This document shows, piece by piece, positions 11,112 through 21,164 of a stretch of DNA of 64,000 nt. Position numbers and translations under genes: made by a program. The stretch covers positions 2,480,001-2,544,000 of the forward strand of contig NZ_CP094972.1 in assembly GCF_025985425.1 (NCBI RefSeq), given 5' to 3'. Source of the DNA: Entomomonas sp. E2T0 (GTDB taxonomy: Bacteria; Pseudomonadota; Gammaproteobacteria; Pseudomonadales; Pseudomonadaceae). Below the pieces are notes generated by a model. It worked only from the letters and a program-made list of their open reading frames with translations. It did not search any database and was not told the DNA's origin. Each line of letters begins with the position of its first letter. Position 1 is the stretch's first letter.

Positions 11112-11915
11112 TCAGATTAGTTTGAAATAGTCATATCGTACAGCAACAGTTACTTTTAGGGGGTGTTCTATTACTTGTTTTCTTTTCTCTGCACTGGCTC
11201 GCCAACCATGAGGTGTCATGGCTAAAAGGTTTTTACGGTCTTGCTCATTATTTAGTGTTAAGGAAAATGTTAAATAATCAGTAAAAACTAATTGTAATTC
11301 ATTAGGTACTTGCTGTAGATGTTTATCATCTTGGTAAGGACGTACTTCATCATAAAGTTTTTCTCTTAACTCTATAAGGTGTTGATTAGTTGGCCCTAAC
11401 CTTAATATCCCTCCCTGTTGGCTAACTACACGTAATGCTTCTTGCCAATTAAAAGGACTAAAAATGGTAGCAATCAGATTACAGCTTTGGTTAGCTAATG
11501 GAATCCGCGCCATACTAGCTACTAACCATTGTATATTTTTATTAAATTTGCATGCTTGTTTAATGGCATCTCGAGAAATATCGAGGGCATAACCTACAGT
11601 ATTAGGTGAGGCCATTGCTAATTGATGGGTATAAAAGCCTTCACCACAACCTACATCTAACCAATTGTTAGGGTGCTGTTGGCTTGCTAATTCTGCAAAA
11701 CGTAAGGCTAGGGGAGCATAATGACCAGCTGCTAAAAAATCACGACGAGCAATAACCATTTCTAAATTATCACCTGGTGCTCGACTATTTTTGTGTTGCA
11801 CAGGTAACAAATTTAAATAGCCTTGTTTGGCTCGATCAAAACTATGATTATTTGAACAGTTAACAACTTTATCAGCAACTACTAATGCTTCATTACAGAG
11901 CGGGCAGATTAGCAT
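11112..11915 (-). CDS. rlmA: 23S rRNA (guanine-745-N1)-methyltransferase
   Basis: SAM-dependent methyltransferase of 267 aa (E. coli RlmA is 269 aa) that modifies G745 of 23S rRNA. The N-terminal zinc-ribbon cysteines and histidine are seen in MLICPLCNEAL and VNCSNNHSFDRAKQGYLNLL. The SAM-binding motif I is NWLDVGCGEGFYTH near residue 80. The segment IFSPFNWQEALRVV matches the family. It begins 9 nt downstream of dapE. Confidence 0.92.
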   Translation of the reverse strand: MLICPLCNEALVVADKVVNCSNNHSFDRAKQGYLNLLPVQHKNSRAPGDNLEMVIARRDFLAAGHYAPLALRFAELASQQHPNNWLDVGCGEGFYTHQLAMASPNTVGYALDISRDAIKQACKFNKNIQWLVASMARIPLANQSCNLIATIFSPFNWQEALRVVSQQGGILRLGPTNQHLIELREKLYDEVRPYQDDKHLQQVPNELQLVFTDYLTFSLTLNNEQDRKNLLAMTPHGWRASAEKRKQVIEHPLKVTVAVRYDYFKLI

Positions 11916-11924
11916 AGTGAATTA

Positions 11925-13067
11925 TTACTCCGCTAATAAACGTTCTAGTGTTTGGTAGTAGATTTCAGTTAATTGATTTAAGTCTTCTGCTTTTACACAT
12001 TCATTAATTTGATGAATGGTATCATTGACAGGCCCAAGCTCTACTACCTGACAACCTAACGTAGCAATAAAACGACCATCTGAAGTACCACCACTAGTGG
12101 AAGGTTCTGTGGTAAGGCCTGTTACTGACTGGATACTTTCGCTAATGGCGGCCAGTAGTTGTCCTGGTTCAGTTAAAAAGGGAAGTCCTGATAGTGACCA
12201 GTCAATATGCCAATCTAATTGGTGCTTATTTAGAATTTGCTCTACACGTTGTTTAAGTCCATCAACTGTTGATTCAGTGGAGAAACGAAAATTGAATTCT
12301 GCTACTAGTTCACCTGGTATTACATTATTTGCGCCTGTACCTGCATGTATATTAGAAATTTGGAAACTAGTGGGAGGAAAGAAGTCATTACCACTATCCC
12401 AATGCTCCGCAGCTAGTTCCGTAATAGCAGGAGAGGCAAGAAAAATAGGGTTTTTGGCTTTATGGGGGTAAGCCACATGACCTTGTTTACCTCTTACTGT
12501 TAGGACTCCGTTTAATGAACCACGACGGCCATTCTTTACCATATCACCCAACTGGTTAACACTAGAGGGTTCACCTACAATACACCAATCAATTTTAGCA
12601 TTACGTTTTGCTAATGTTTCAACTACCGCACGTGTACCATGTTGTGCAATGCCTTCTTCATCACTGGTAATAAGAAAAGTAATAGTCCCTTTATGGTTAG
12701 GATAGTCTTTAATGAAGCGTTCAGTAGCCACAACCATTGCCGCTAAGCTACCTTTCATATCAGCTGTACCGCGACCATAAAACATACCCTGCTCATCTAT
12801 ATAAGGAGTAAAGGGGTCTTTATGCCACTTATCTACAGCACCGCTAGGCACTACATCAGTATGGCCTGCAAAGCAAAATACAGGGTCACTATTGCCATGA
12901 CTTGCCCAAAAGTTTTGTACATCTGCAAAAGGCATTTGTTCAATAGTAAAGCCTATATTTTGTAACCGATCAGTCATTACTTGTTGGCAACCTTCATCCT
13001 TTGGGGTAACTGAAGGACGACTAATAAGATCAAAAGCCAGTTGTAATGTAGCTGAAAGTGATGACAT
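11925..13067 (-). CDS. dapE: Succinyl-diaminopimelate desuccinylase
   Basis: Zinc metallopeptidase-fold enzyme that hydrolyses N-succinyl-LL-diaminopimelate in lysine and peptidoglycan precursor synthesis. Ligand motifs are present: [32 protein letters not shown] and the C-terminal [12 protein letters not shown]. The reading frame extends 23 codons upstream to 13136, but that extension ([19 protein letters not shown]) is unlike any DapE. The ATG at 13067 gives [20 protein letters not shown] and a 380-aa protein of normal length. It is the first gene of the dapE-rlmA-hypothetical operon. Confidence 0.94.
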   Translation of the reverse strand: MSSLSATLQLAFDLISRPSVTPKDEGCQQVMTDRLQNIGFTIEQMPFADVQNFWASHGNSDPVFCFAGHTDVVPSGAVDKWHKDPFTPYIDEQGMFYGRGTADMKGSLAAMVVATERFIKDYPNHKGTITFLITSDEEGIAQHGTRAVVETLAKRNAKIDWCIVGEPSSVNQLGDMVKNGRRGSLNGVLTVRGKQGHVAYPHKAKNPIFLASPAITELAAEHWDSGNDFFPPTSFQISNIHAGTGANNVIPGELVAEFNFRFSTESTVDGLKQRVEQILNKHQLDWHIDWSLSGLPFLTEPGQLLAAISESIQSVTGLTTEPSTSGGTSDGRFIATLGCQVVELGPVNDTIHQINECVKAEDLNQLTEIYYQTLERLLAE

Positions 13068-13109
13068 AGTAAGCGTATTCCAATAAAAATAATGTATGAT
13101 AATAAATAA

Positions 13110-13129
13110 ACTACTCATAATAGAGTAGT
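13110..13129. promoter_or_regulatory. Inverted repeat between divergent dapE and phosphotransferase genes
   Basis: ACTACTC and GAGTAGT form a perfect 7-bp inverted repeat with a 6-nt spacer (ATAATA) in the divergent promoter region. It could be an operator or a small transcript hairpin. Its only support is symmetry and position. Confidence 0.3.
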
Positions 13130-13174
13130 TACTCACTAAAAAACAATATTCTAAAATTTATTATTTATATAACA

Positions 13175-14113
13175 ATGACTGATTTAAATGTTTTTTATCA
13201 AGTTTTACTTAATGAATATGATGTAATTCCTACCCTTATAGTAAAAGAGAAAGGAGGATGGGTATCACTTGCTTATAAAGTGATTACTGAAAATAGCAAT
13301 TATTTTCTTAAAGTCTATGAAAAAAAACGAGCCTCTACAGAGAAACTAACTCAATATTTAAATGATTACCTTTCTGTAGTAACTTGGTTGGGTAAAAACT
13401 CATTAACTGGGCAAATAGTTGAGCCTGTATTAACTAAACATTTAGATTATAAATATGAAGATGATGATTATATCTATGTGTTATTTAAATATATTACTGG
13501 CTATGTTGTTGCAGATAATGCTTTAACAGTATTACAAGTAAAACAATTAGCACAAATTGTAGCTAATTTACATAGTTATAATGAGCAAATACCATTTGCT
13601 ATAAACCATCTTAAAGAACATTTTGAATTACCTTTTATTAAGCAATTAGTTTATTTTTTAAAACAAGAGTTAACTTATTTACAAGATATTCTAAAACAAA
13701 TTAATGATATTGATGAGTTAGCTAAAAACTTACAACAGCAAAAGCTAGTGTTTGTACTTTGTCACACCGATATTCATGGTTGGAATATAATGCAAGCTGA
13801 CCATCATTTAGTATTACTTGATTGGGAAGGATTAAAGTTGGCACCTGCCGAAGCAGACTTGTTTATGTTTTATAACAAAGTTTTTTTTAAGGATTTTATA
13901 GATTGTTATCAGCAGCAACATCCTCATTTTCAAATCAATCAATCTGTTATGTTGTTTTATCTATGTAGACGTTCTTTAGAAGACTTATGGGAGCTAATAG
14001 AACAATTAGTTACTGATAAGGTTACAGGCGAGTTACGAGCCTATACTTTACATTTACTGGCTACCGAGTGTGGCTCAATTCGAGCCAATAACAAATTATT
14101 ACCAGAAGCTTAA
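13175..14113 (+). CDS. Phosphotransferase of the APH/choline kinase family
   Basis: A 312-aa kinase-like protein. The catalytic loop FVLCHTDIHGWNIM (HxDxxxxN, around residue 200) and the metal-binding LLDWEGLKLAPAEADLFMF (replacing the usual IDWE) are intact. An N-terminal lysine motif YFLKVYEKK near residue 44 could bind ATP. The family phosphorylates aminoglycosides, choline, homoserine or similar small molecules; the overall layout recalls the APH(9)/spectinomycin group, but substrate cannot be assigned. No good ribosome binding site precedes the ATG. It is transcribed alone and divergent from dapE. Confidence 0.8.
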   Translation: MTDLNVFYQVLLNEYDVIPTLIVKEKGGWVSLAYKVITENSNYFLKVYEKKRASTEKLTQYLNDYLSVVTWLGKNSLTGQIVEPVLTKHLDYKYEDDDYIYVLFKYITGYVVADNALTVLQVKQLAQIVANLHSYNEQIPFAINHLKEHFELPFIKQLVYFLKQELTYLQDILKQINDIDELAKNLQQQKLVFVLCHTDIHGWNIMQADHHLVLLDWEGLKLAPAEADLFMFYNKVFFKDFIDCYQQQHPHFQINQSVMLFYLCRRSLEDLWELIEQLVTDKVTGELRAYTLHLLATECGSIRANNKLLPEA

Positions 14114-14141
14114 TCTTAGATTTATAAAACCTAAGATTAAG
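14109..14141. terminator. 11-bp stem hairpin between convergent genes
   Basis: CTTAATCTTAG (14109-14119) pairs perfectly with CTAAGATTAAG (14131-14141) around an 11-nt loop, between the phosphotransferase (+) and the mechanosensitive channel gene (-). It overlaps the phosphotransferase stop. No clear U-tract follows on either strand, so the terminator reading rests on position and stem strength. Confidence 0.45.
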
Positions 14142-14152
14142 GGTATTAAATA

Positions 14153-16360
14153 CTATTCTGATGGAATAGGAGGTTGTGCTTCTGAAGTCTCATTAAAAAT
14201 ACGGATACTACGTCTAGGTACACCTAGATCTAGACCATGCTCATCTAAATAGCGTTTTAGACGTAAATTAAAAATACGAGATATTTCAAACTGTTTTAAT
14301 GGTGCTGTTTTAAAACGAGCACGTAATACAGCGTTGCCTGAATCAAAACTTTCTACACCTTGTATTTCAATGGGAGACCAAATATCTCTTTGTAATATAG
14401 GGTCTAAACGCATTTCATTAGCAACACTACGTACCGCTTTAATGGCATCATCAATATTCATATCATGAGCTATTGAGATACGGAAGATGGCAAAACCTAA
14501 TTCTCGGGAATAGTTTTTAACTGTTTTAATTTCACTAAAGGGAACGATATGAACAATACCATCAATATCACGTAAACACACTGTACGGATAGTGATAGCT
14601 TCAACAGTTCCTTTATGGTTGCCTACATCGACATAGTCACCAATTGCTAATGAATCTTCAACAATAATAAACAAACCTGTAATTAAATCAGATACTAAAG
14701 ACTGTGCACCAAAGCCAATCGCTAAACCAATAACACCCGCACCAGCAAGTAAAGGGGTTACATTCATACCTAAATTAGCTAAGGCAACAATAGTAGCAAT
14801 CACTAAAATAATACAAAGAGCTGTATTGCGAATTAATGGCATCATGGTTAATGCACGGGTACTAGGGCCATTTCTCCCAACGCCTGTAAGTGCACGGTAT
14901 ATTGCTGTATCAACTAAAATCCAAACTAAACGAGTAATAAGAATAGTGAGTACAATAGTAATAATAATGATGGTTAGATCATGACCAGCACCTTGCTCAA
15001 ATTGCAGAATGGAAGAGTCCCAAACTCTTAATACGAAGTCGATAAATACTATCCATACAGCAAAATTCAATAATGTATATCCAAAACGGATTAAACGTAA
15101 TAAGTACAGTGCATTTTGAGTACGTTTTGATTTTTGCTGGAGTTTTGTTGCATGGCGTTGTATTAACCCAGTTAAAACCAAAGCAACAATTAATAATGCT
15201 GTACATAGTAAGGCTTTACGTAGTGCCGAAGTAGGGTCGCCAGAAAAAATAGTAGCAACTAATGAAGCTAAAACAAGCATTAAAATAGGAATATGCCAAA
15301 CTGCACTTAAAAAACGCAGGAAATCATAGGAGCTTTTTCTTTTTCTACGATAATTAAAAGAGCGATTACGTATTAAATGAGCAATAGGGCGACGGAAAGT
15401 AATAACAAACCAACCTGTTAATAGGGCTGCCATTAAATTATTAAGTGTTGATAAGACTAGGCTAAGATTACCACCTAATAAGCCAATAACTTGATAATTA
15501 GTTAAAGCATCACCTAATGCAGCAAATAATCCAATGGAGAATAATGGCTTAAACGCTCGCTTACGTAATATTCGCAAAGCTCCCCAGCGATGGTCACCAC
15601 TTAATAAAGACAGGGAAATAAAACAAAGTGCAGCAAATACACCACCGCCTAAAATAGAATAGGTCATCAATAGTGCAACACTTTTCCCTAGTGGAGCTGT
15701 TTCTGGGAGCATTTGTGAGCTATACAGGGTGATAAAAAACGCTACAGCCCAAGGTAGTAACTTTTCAACTGCATAGAGTAATAATTCCCATGTATTAGGA
15801 TTATTGGATAGTGTTAAAGGCAATTTATAACGAATATTGATACGTTTAATTAACCAAAGTAGAATTTGTGCAATAACAAACCATAAAATAATAATAAAGG
15901 AGAAGCCATAAAAAAGAGGGGATAGCTCTTTAATGGGAGGTGTTAGGATTTGTAGTTCTAAAAAAGCTAATTTACTGCGCTCTGTCCAATAGCTGATGGG
16001 TGTTTCACCATCCAAACCATAACTTAAACTATCGACTAATCCAGATATGCCCGCTAATAAACCCTTAACTTTTTCATCTTCATCTTTTTTAGCTGCGGCT
16101 TTTAAGCTATCACGTAATTCTTTTAGATCAATAACTAACTGCTGGCGCTGTTTATTATCTTCTAATGTTTTAATCAATGCCTCAAGCGACTGTGCCATTT
16201 CTGCGTTAGTAACTGTAGGTTGTGACTCAGAAGAAGAGCTTGATTTTAAAGGGTTAGGCAGGGCAGCATGGCTTGTAGAAACAAAGCCACAGAAAATAAT
16301 TAGCATTAACAGTAAATATACTGTTCGACTAAAGTTTTGATAAGACAATGATTTAAGCAC
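14153..16360 (-). CDS. YbiO-type mechanosensitive ion channel (MscS superfamily)
   Basis: Inner-membrane protein of 735 aa (E. coli YbiO is 741 aa). A signal peptide (LLLMLIIFCGFVSTSHA, cleavage after SHA) is followed by a serine-rich then charged periplasmic region to about residue 120, many hydrophobic helices, and the MscS pore and beta domain near residues 540-690. Key pore-helix sequence is LLAGAGVIGLAIGFGAQSLV, followed by DLITGLFIIVEDSLAIGDYV and VHIVPFSEIKTVKNY. Members open on hypo-osmotic shock to release solutes. It sits 17 nt downstream of the Sel1-repeat gene. Confidence 0.88.
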   Translation of the reverse strand: MLKSLSYQNFSRTVYLLLMLIIFCGFVSTSHAALPNPLKSSSSSESQPTVTNAEMAQSLEALIKTLEDNKQRQQLVIDLKELRDSLKAAAKKDEDEKVKGLLAGISGLVDSLSYGLDGETPISYWTERSKLAFLELQILTPPIKELSPLFYGFSFIIILWFVIAQILLWLIKRINIRYKLPLTLSNNPNTWELLLYAVEKLLPWAVAFFITLYSSQMLPETAPLGKSVALLMTYSILGGGVFAALCFISLSLLSGDHRWGALRILRKRAFKPLFSIGLFAALGDALTNYQVIGLLGGNLSLVLSTLNNLMAALLTGWFVITFRRPIAHLIRNRSFNYRRKRKSSYDFLRFLSAVWHIPILMLVLASLVATIFSGDPTSALRKALLCTALLIVALVLTGLIQRHATKLQQKSKRTQNALYLLRLIRFGYTLLNFAVWIVFIDFVLRVWDSSILQFEQGAGHDLTIIIITIVLTILITRLVWILVDTAIYRALTGVGRNGPSTRALTMMPLIRNTALCIILVIATIVALANLGMNVTPLLAGAGVIGLAIGFGAQSLVSDLITGLFIIVEDSLAIGDYVDVGNHKGTVEAITIRTVCLRDIDGIVHIVPFSEIKTVKNYSRELGFAIFRISIAHDMNIDDAIKAVRSVANEMRLDPILQRDIWSPIEIQGVESFDSGNAVLRARFKTAPLKQFEISRIFNLRLKRYLDEHGLDLGVPRRSIRIFNETSEAQPPIPSE

Positions 16361-16377
16361 TGACGATACCTTTTAAG

Positions 16378-17352
16378 CTATTGAATATTACCTTGTAATG
16401 TACTTAATTTTAATTGTGATGCCGGATGTCCCTGCTTAGCAGCTTGTTGATACCAATAAATTGCTTTATTACGATCATAAGGAACGCCATTACCAGTTTC
16501 ATACATCTGTCCTAAATTATATTGACTAAAAGCATCACCTTGTTTTGCTGCTTTTTCATACCAAGTAAATGCTTTTTGTTTATCAACAGGGACTCCCTTG
16601 CCATCACGATACATTCCAGCAATAAATGACTGTGCTTCTCTATCACCCTGATTGGCTGCTTGCTCATACCAATAAGCTGCTTTTTCAAAATTAGCCACTA
16701 TTTCTTTATTTTGCTCATAAAGAGAGGCTAACACAATTTGAGCATCTAATGATTGTTGTTTAGCAGCCATTTCTAGCCAATAGAATGCTTGCATGGTATT
16801 AAAAAAACCCTGTTTATCTTCGTACGTCACACCAATATAGTATTGAGCATCTCTATCACCTGCTAAAGCACTTCTCAAAAACCAATAGTTTGCAGTATTC
16901 TCTTGTTTATTATTACCATATAAGCTAGCTAATAAATATTGCGCATTAGTATCATTATTAATAGCTAGAGGCTTTAATAATGCAATAATGTGTTTAAGGC
17001 TTTGTTGTTGTTTATTTAGTGTAACTAGATTGCGTGCTTCAGAGGTTTGAGCATACCAGTATTGTGCTTGCTCATGGTCTTGTGCAATACCATCACCACG
17101 TTGGTACATAACCACTAATGCGTATTGGGCTAGGATATAATCTTGTTTTGCAGATTTTATATACCACTTTACAGCTTCAGGTTTGCTTTTTTCAGCTCCT
17201 TTGCCTTGTTGGTACATCATACCTACTAGATATTGAGCTACCACATCACCTTGTTTCGCTAATTGTTTAAAAGTAGCAAAATTATCAGCATAAATGGCTG
17301 AGGTAAAAGAAAGTAGCAGCAATATAAGGCACGTATGTATCCAAGAGCGCAT
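16378..17352 (-). CDS. Secreted Sel1-repeat (TPR-like) protein
   Basis: Protein of 324 aa with a Sec signal peptide (LILLLLSFTSAIYADN) and six or more Sel1 repeats, e.g. AQYLVGMMYQQGKGAEKS, AQSFIAGMYRDGKGVPVD and SQYNLGQMYETGNGVPYD. Sel1 repeats form alpha-solenoids for protein interaction, often in envelope or stress pathways. It lies 17 nt upstream of the mechanosensitive channel gene, which suggests a shared transcript and perhaps a periplasmic partner role. That role is inference. Confidence 0.88.
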   Translation of the reverse strand: MRSWIHTCLILLLLSFTSAIYADNFATFKQLAKQGDVVAQYLVGMMYQQGKGAEKSKPEAVKWYIKSAKQDYILAQYALVVMYQRGDGIAQDHEQAQYWYAQTSEARNLVTLNKQQQSLKHIIALLKPLAINNDTNAQYLLASLYGNNKQENTANYWFLRSALAGDRDAQYYIGVTYEDKQGFFNTMQAFYWLEMAAKQQSLDAQIVLASLYEQNKEIVANFEKAAYWYEQAANQGDREAQSFIAGMYRDGKGVPVDKQKAFTWYEKAAKQGDAFSQYNLGQMYETGNGVPYDRNKAIYWYQQAAKQGHPASQLKLSTLQGNIQ

Positions 17353-17488
17353 GCGTATAATTATTCCTAATTAATAAATTTACAGGCTATTGTATACAGC
17401 TATTATAAGAAGATCATCTTTAATATGAATTGTTTATGATAATTTTAAAGAATATAAAAGAGAAGAGAGTATGTTTAATAGGAGATTA

Positions 17489-17524
17489 AATAATTACGTG
17501 ATTTAAAATAACCACGTAATTATT
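17489..17524 (-). terminator. Terminator after cold-shock gene
   Basis: AATAATTACGTG (17489-17500) and CACGTAATTATT (17513-17524) form a perfect 12-bp stem with a 12-nt loop, 11 nt after the cold-shock stop codon. In the minus-strand transcript it is followed by TTTAATC. Confidence 0.7.
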
Positions 17525-17535
17525 AAAAGGAAAGC

Positions 17536-17739
17536 TTAAATTATTTGAATATTTGAAGCTTGTGGACCTTTTGCGCCTTGAGTAGCAGTGAAGGAAACGC
17601 GTTGTCCTTCAGTTAAGGTTTTGAAACCTGCGCTTTGAATTTCTGAGTAGTGGGCAAATAAATCTTTGCTGCCATCTTCTGGAGTAATAAAGCCATAGCC
17701 TTTAGTTTCGTTAAACCATTTTACAATGCCAGTTTGCAT
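17536..17739 (-). CDS. CspA-family cold-shock protein
   Basis: A 67-aa single cold-shock domain. The RNA-binding motifs RNP1 (KGYGFI, residues 13-18) and RNP2 (DLFAHY, residues 26-31) are intact, and the ending [10 protein letters not shown] is typical. Such proteins bind single-stranded RNA and DNA and melt secondary structure, acting as antiterminators or translation aids. A ribosome binding site AGGATACATAAG precedes the ATG. The gene stands alone, with its own terminator. Confidence 0.95.
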   Translation of the reverse strand: MQTGIVKWFNETKGYGFITPEDGSKDLFAHYSEIQSAGFKTLTEGQRVSFTATQGAKGPQASNIQII

Positions 17740-18070
17740 CTTATGTATCCTATAGAACTTAAAAAATAATAGGGGATAGTTAAGCCCCCAGTAACACTAG
17801 GCGAGGATCAAGACTGAGATTGAGGATTCGGAAAATTGCTACTAGAAAGAAACAGATATACCAGAGGACAAACACAACCTTAAAACCGCTGTTCAATACT
17901 ATGCGCGATAACATTAAAAATAGCAAATGGTTTTTAAGTTTATTTTGAAAAAAGTTGATAAAACTATTAACTAATTATTTAATAATAAACAATTATTTCT
18001 TTTTTTAAGAAAAAAACATATAATAATCGGTTTTATACGCTCTAAACAGCTAAGTTTTCCTTAAAATTTA
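17740..18070. promoter_or_regulatory. Divergent promoter region and likely long cold-shock leader
   Basis: 331 nt separate the cold-shock gene (-) from the exporter gene (+). The half next to the cold-shock gene is less AT-rich and contains small hairpins (for example CCTAGT/ACTGGG near 17788-17803), as expected for the structured 5' leader that many csp genes use as a thermosensor. The half next to 18071 is nearly pure A/T with a TATAAT at 18019-18024. Assignments are tentative. Confidence 0.4.
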
Positions 18071-18979
18071 ATGACCTCAATTAAAGCTTCCATACTGGGT
18101 ATTATAGCCATTTTAATATGGAGCTGTTTCACAGCTCTTATCAGAACATTAACAGAAAGCTTTGGTGTAGTAGCTGGTGCAGCCCTTATTTATACAATAG
18201 GAGCTATCACTCTATGTATATATAATAGAGGGATTCCCAATATTAAAAAATTTCCTATAAGTTATCTATTAGGGTGTGGCATTTTATTTGTAATTTATGA
18301 AATTTTGCTATCTTTCGCGGTGGGGCTCGCTAGCAGTCGTCAACAATCTATTGAGGTGAGTTTAATTAATTATTTATGGCCTTGCCTTATTGTATTTCTG
18401 TCTATATTTATTAATAAACAAAAGGTAAGTTTGCTATTCTGGCCTGGTATAGTTCTTTCATTTATTGGGGTAGCTTGGTCTATATCAGGAGAGTATGGTT
18501 TTAATATCTATAATTTAATCAATAATATTACAACTGATCCCATTCCTTATTTACTTGCTTTTATAGCTGCTTTTTTATGGGGACTATATTGTAATTTATC
18601 GAAACGTTTTAATAATGGTAATAATGGTGTTCCTTTATTTTTCATTGCTATTGCTTTAATACTATGGACTAAATTTTTATTAGGTTCAGAAAAAATAGGG
18701 CAGGTTGATTTTTCTGCAATAGCTGAACTTATTTTAGTAGGTATTCTTATTGCTGTTGCTTATGCTTTTTGGGAAATAGGTATTCAAAAAGGTAATATGC
18801 TATTATTGGCCATATTATCTTATTTTACGCCTATAGCTTCCGTGTTATTTTCAGCTATTTGGCTAAAAACGCCTCTTACTATATCATTTTGGTATGGTGT
18901 TATTATGGTTACCATAGGTTCTTTACTTTGTTGGCTAGCTACCAGGGTCACTAATAAAGTACCTGCCTCTTCGCATTAA
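18071..18979 (+). CDS. YddG-like DMT-family exporter
   Basis: Inner-membrane protein of 302 aa with ten hydrophobic helices forming two EamA halves. The start MTSIKASILGIIAILIWS, the segment SRQQSIEVSLINYLWPCL and AFWEIGIQKGNMLLLAILSY match the YddG aromatic amino acid exporter subgroup, which releases Phe, Tyr and Trp from the cell. It is a single gene between the cold-shock gene and gor. The exact substrate cannot be read from sequence. Confidence 0.85.
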   Translation: MTSIKASILGIIAILIWSCFTALIRTLTESFGVVAGAALIYTIGAITLCIYNRGIPNIKKFPISYLLGCGILFVIYEILLSFAVGLASSRQQSIEVSLINYLWPCLIVFLSIFINKQKVSLLFWPGIVLSFIGVAWSISGEYGFNIYNLINNITTDPIPYLLAFIAAFLWGLYCNLSKRFNNGNNGVPLFFIAIALILWTKFLLGSEKIGQVDFSAIAELILVGILIAVAYAFWEIGIQKGNMLLLAILSYFTPIASVLFSAIWLKTPLTISFWYGVIMVTIGSLLCWLATRVTNKVPASSH

Positions 18980-19071
18980 CCTCATTACTTTGCTAAACTA
19001 AACAAAATTGTTTAAATAAAACCGCTGAAATAACAAGATAAGGAAACCCCTGTCTTAATAAGAGGTATGGT

Positions 19072-20430
19072 ATGTCTTTTGATTATGATCTTTTTGTAAT
19101 AGGTGCCGGTTCTGGTGGTGTGCGAGCAGCACGTTTTGCTGCTAGTTTTGGTGCAAAAGTAGCTATTGCTGAGGAGCGTTACTTAGGCGGTACATGTGTT
19201 AACGTAGGCTGTGTACCTAAAAAACTATTTGTTTATGCTTCACAATTTGAGGAAGAGTTTGAGTTAGCTAAAGGTTTTGGTTGGCAAATAAATAAGCCTA
19301 ATTTCAATTGGCAAACGTTAGTTGAACATAAAAATAAAGAAATTGAACGGCTTAATGGTATTTATCGTAATTTATTAGTCAATAGTGGTGTCTCTTTAAT
19401 AGAAGGGCATGCTCAATTAGTTAATGCTAATACAATCAGCGTAGAGGGCAAGATTTACACTGCAAAAAATATTTTAATTGCTGTAGGTGGTTGGCCAAAC
19501 GTACCTGATATTAAGGGTAAAGAATATGCTATTACCTCTAATGAAGCGTTTTATTTAAAAGAACTACCTAAACGTTGTACGATTGTTGGTGGTGGCTATA
19601 TTGCTGTTGAATTTGCTTCTATTTTTAATGGGTTAGGGGTTGATACTACTTTAATATATCGTGGTGAGCTATTCTTAAAAGGCTTTGATGATGATATACG
19701 TAAGCATTTAGCTGAAGAGTTAACTAAAAAAGGTATTACTTTAAAATTTAATACAGATATTAAGCAAATTGATAAACAAGCTGATAATAGTTTAATCACT
19801 ACATTTGATAATGATGAAACTGCTACAACCGATTTAGTATTTTATGCTACAGGACGTCGCCCTAAACTAGATAATTTAGGTTTAGATAATACAAAAGTTA
19901 CCTTAAATAGCAAAGGTTTTGTCGATGTAGATAAATATTACACTACTGCTGAATCAAGTATTTTTGCGATTGGTGATGTTATTGGACAAATTCAATTAAC
20001 ACCTGTTGCATTAGCACAAGGTATGGCGGTAGCACGACACCTTTTTAAACCAGAACAATACCGTTCAGTGGATTTAACTCAGGTAGCTACGGCAATGTTT
20101 AGTTTGCCAAATGTAGCTACTGTTGGTTTAACAGAGCAGCAAGCCATAGAGTCCGGTTATGATATTGCTGTTTTTGAAAGTCATTTCCGTGCGTTAAAAC
20201 TAACTTTAACAGAAAGTACTGAAAAAACTTATATGAAACTTGTGGTAGATAAAGATTCGGACCGCGTTTTAGGCTGCCATATGATTGGTGAAGGAGCAGG
20301 GGATTTGATTCAAGGATTAGCGATTGCTTTAAAAGCAGGGGCAACAAAGCAAGTTTTTGATGAAACGATTGGTATTCATCCAACGGCTGCTGAAGAGTTT
20401 GTAACTATGCGTACCCCCCGACAAGCTTGA
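19072..20430 (+). CDS. gor: Glutathione-disulfide reductase
   Basis: FAD enzyme of 452 aa that reduces oxidised glutathione with NADPH. It shows the FAD motif [15 protein letters not shown] (residues 9-23), the redox-active disulfide [13 protein letters not shown] (residues 39-51), the NADPH Rossmann motif [11 protein letters not shown] near 173, and the C-terminal catalytic HPTAAEEF. In the NADPH 2'-phosphate loop ([11 protein letters not shown]) the second basic residue is lysine where many Pseudomonas enzymes have arginine. A GAGG ribosome binding site lies 6 nt before the ATG. It is followed by a strong bidirectional hairpin. Confidence 0.95.
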   Translation: MSFDYDLFVIGAGSGGVRAARFAASFGAKVAIAEERYLGGTCVNVGCVPKKLFVYASQFEEEFELAKGFGWQINKPNFNWQTLVEHKNKEIERLNGIYRNLLVNSGVSLIEGHAQLVNANTISVEGKIYTAKNILIAVGGWPNVPDIKGKEYAITSNEAFYLKELPKRCTIVGGGYIAVEFASIFNGLGVDTTLIYRGELFLKGFDDDIRKHLAEELTKKGITLKFNTDIKQIDKQADNSLITTFDNDETATTDLVFYATGRRPKLDNLGLDNTKVTLNSKGFVDVDKYYTTAESSIFAIGDVIGQIQLTPVALAQGMAVARHLFKPEQYRSVDLTQVATAMFSLPNVATVGLTEQQAIESGYDIAVFESHFRALKLTLTESTEKTYMKLVVDKDSDRVLGCHMIGEGAGDLIQGLAIALKAGATKQVFDETIGIHPTAAEEFVTMRTPRQA

Positions 20431-20439
20431 TAAGATTAA

Positions 20440-20472
20440 AACAGATACATTATATAATATAGTGTATCTGTT
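20440..20472. terminator. Bidirectional terminator between gor and TRIC channel gene
   Basis: AACAGATACA (20440-20449) and TGTATCTGTT (20463-20472) form a perfect 10-bp stem between convergent stop codons at 20430 and 20484. A-rich sequence on one side and TTATTA on the other would provide short U-tracts in both directions. Confidence 0.7.
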
Positions 20473-20483
20473 ATTAGTGGTCT

Positions 20484-21101
20484 TTAATGCATATTGTCAT
20501 CGTAGGTAAAAGTAGGAATTCGCCAACTGTATTTAATAGCTAACAATCTTAATAACAAGCCACCACTTAAACAAAGTAAAGTGGCTGTATTGTCATTAAC
20601 TTGAAAATGTAATAAAGCTAAATACGCTACACCTGTACAAAGCGATACACTGGCATAAAGTTCTTTTTGAAAAACTAAAGGTACCTGATTACACAATACA
20701 TCACGTAATACACCACCCGATACTCCTGTTAGCATTCCAGCAATTAGCACAACCATTGTAGGGCAGTTAAGCTCTCTAGCAATAGCACAACCGATCAGAG
20801 TAAAAGCTACTAAACCTAAACCATCTAGTATTAAGAAAATAGTGCGCAGATAATGTAGCCAGCGAGCCACAAAAGTAGTAATAAGTGCTGCGCCAATGGT
20901 GTAATATAAGAATTCAGGATGTTTTACCCAACCTAAAGGGTAATGTCCTAAAATAACGTCACGAACAGAACCACCACCTAGTGCAGTAACACAAGCAATA
21001 GTAACAACACCAAATAGATCCATACGTTGCCGACCTGCTGATAATGCACCCGTCACGGCTTCAGCAGTAATTGCGATCAAATAAATAACATGCAATAACA
21101 T
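20484..21101 (-). CDS. TRIC/UPF0126-family channel, probable glycine transporter
   Basis: Membrane protein with about seven helices and the two TRIC half-repeats, marked by ALGGGSVRDVILGHYPLGW and TGVSGGVLRDVLCNQVPLVF. The frame is open to 21155, but the ATG at 21101 has a GGAG ribosome binding site 9 nt upstream and gives MLLHVIYLIAITAEAVTGAL, the usual family start (206 aa). A tandem glycine riboswitch lies directly upstream. This links the family to glycine uptake or efflux. Related proteins were first named YicG and resemble eukaryotic trimeric intracellular cation channels. Confidence 0.88.
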   Translation of the reverse strand: MLLHVIYLIAITAEAVTGALSAGRQRMDLFGVVTIACVTALGGGSVRDVILGHYPLGWVKHPEFLYYTIGAALITTFVARWLHYLRTIFLILDGLGLVAFTLIGCAIARELNCPTMVVLIAGMLTGVSGGVLRDVLCNQVPLVFQKELYASVSLCTGVAYLALLHFQVNDNTATLLCLSGGLLLRLLAIKYSWRIPTFTYDDNMH

Positions 21102-21164
21102 TAAATAGAACTCCAGAAACAGCGATAGAGAAACCATTGCTAAGCAATGTAACAATAATTTCTT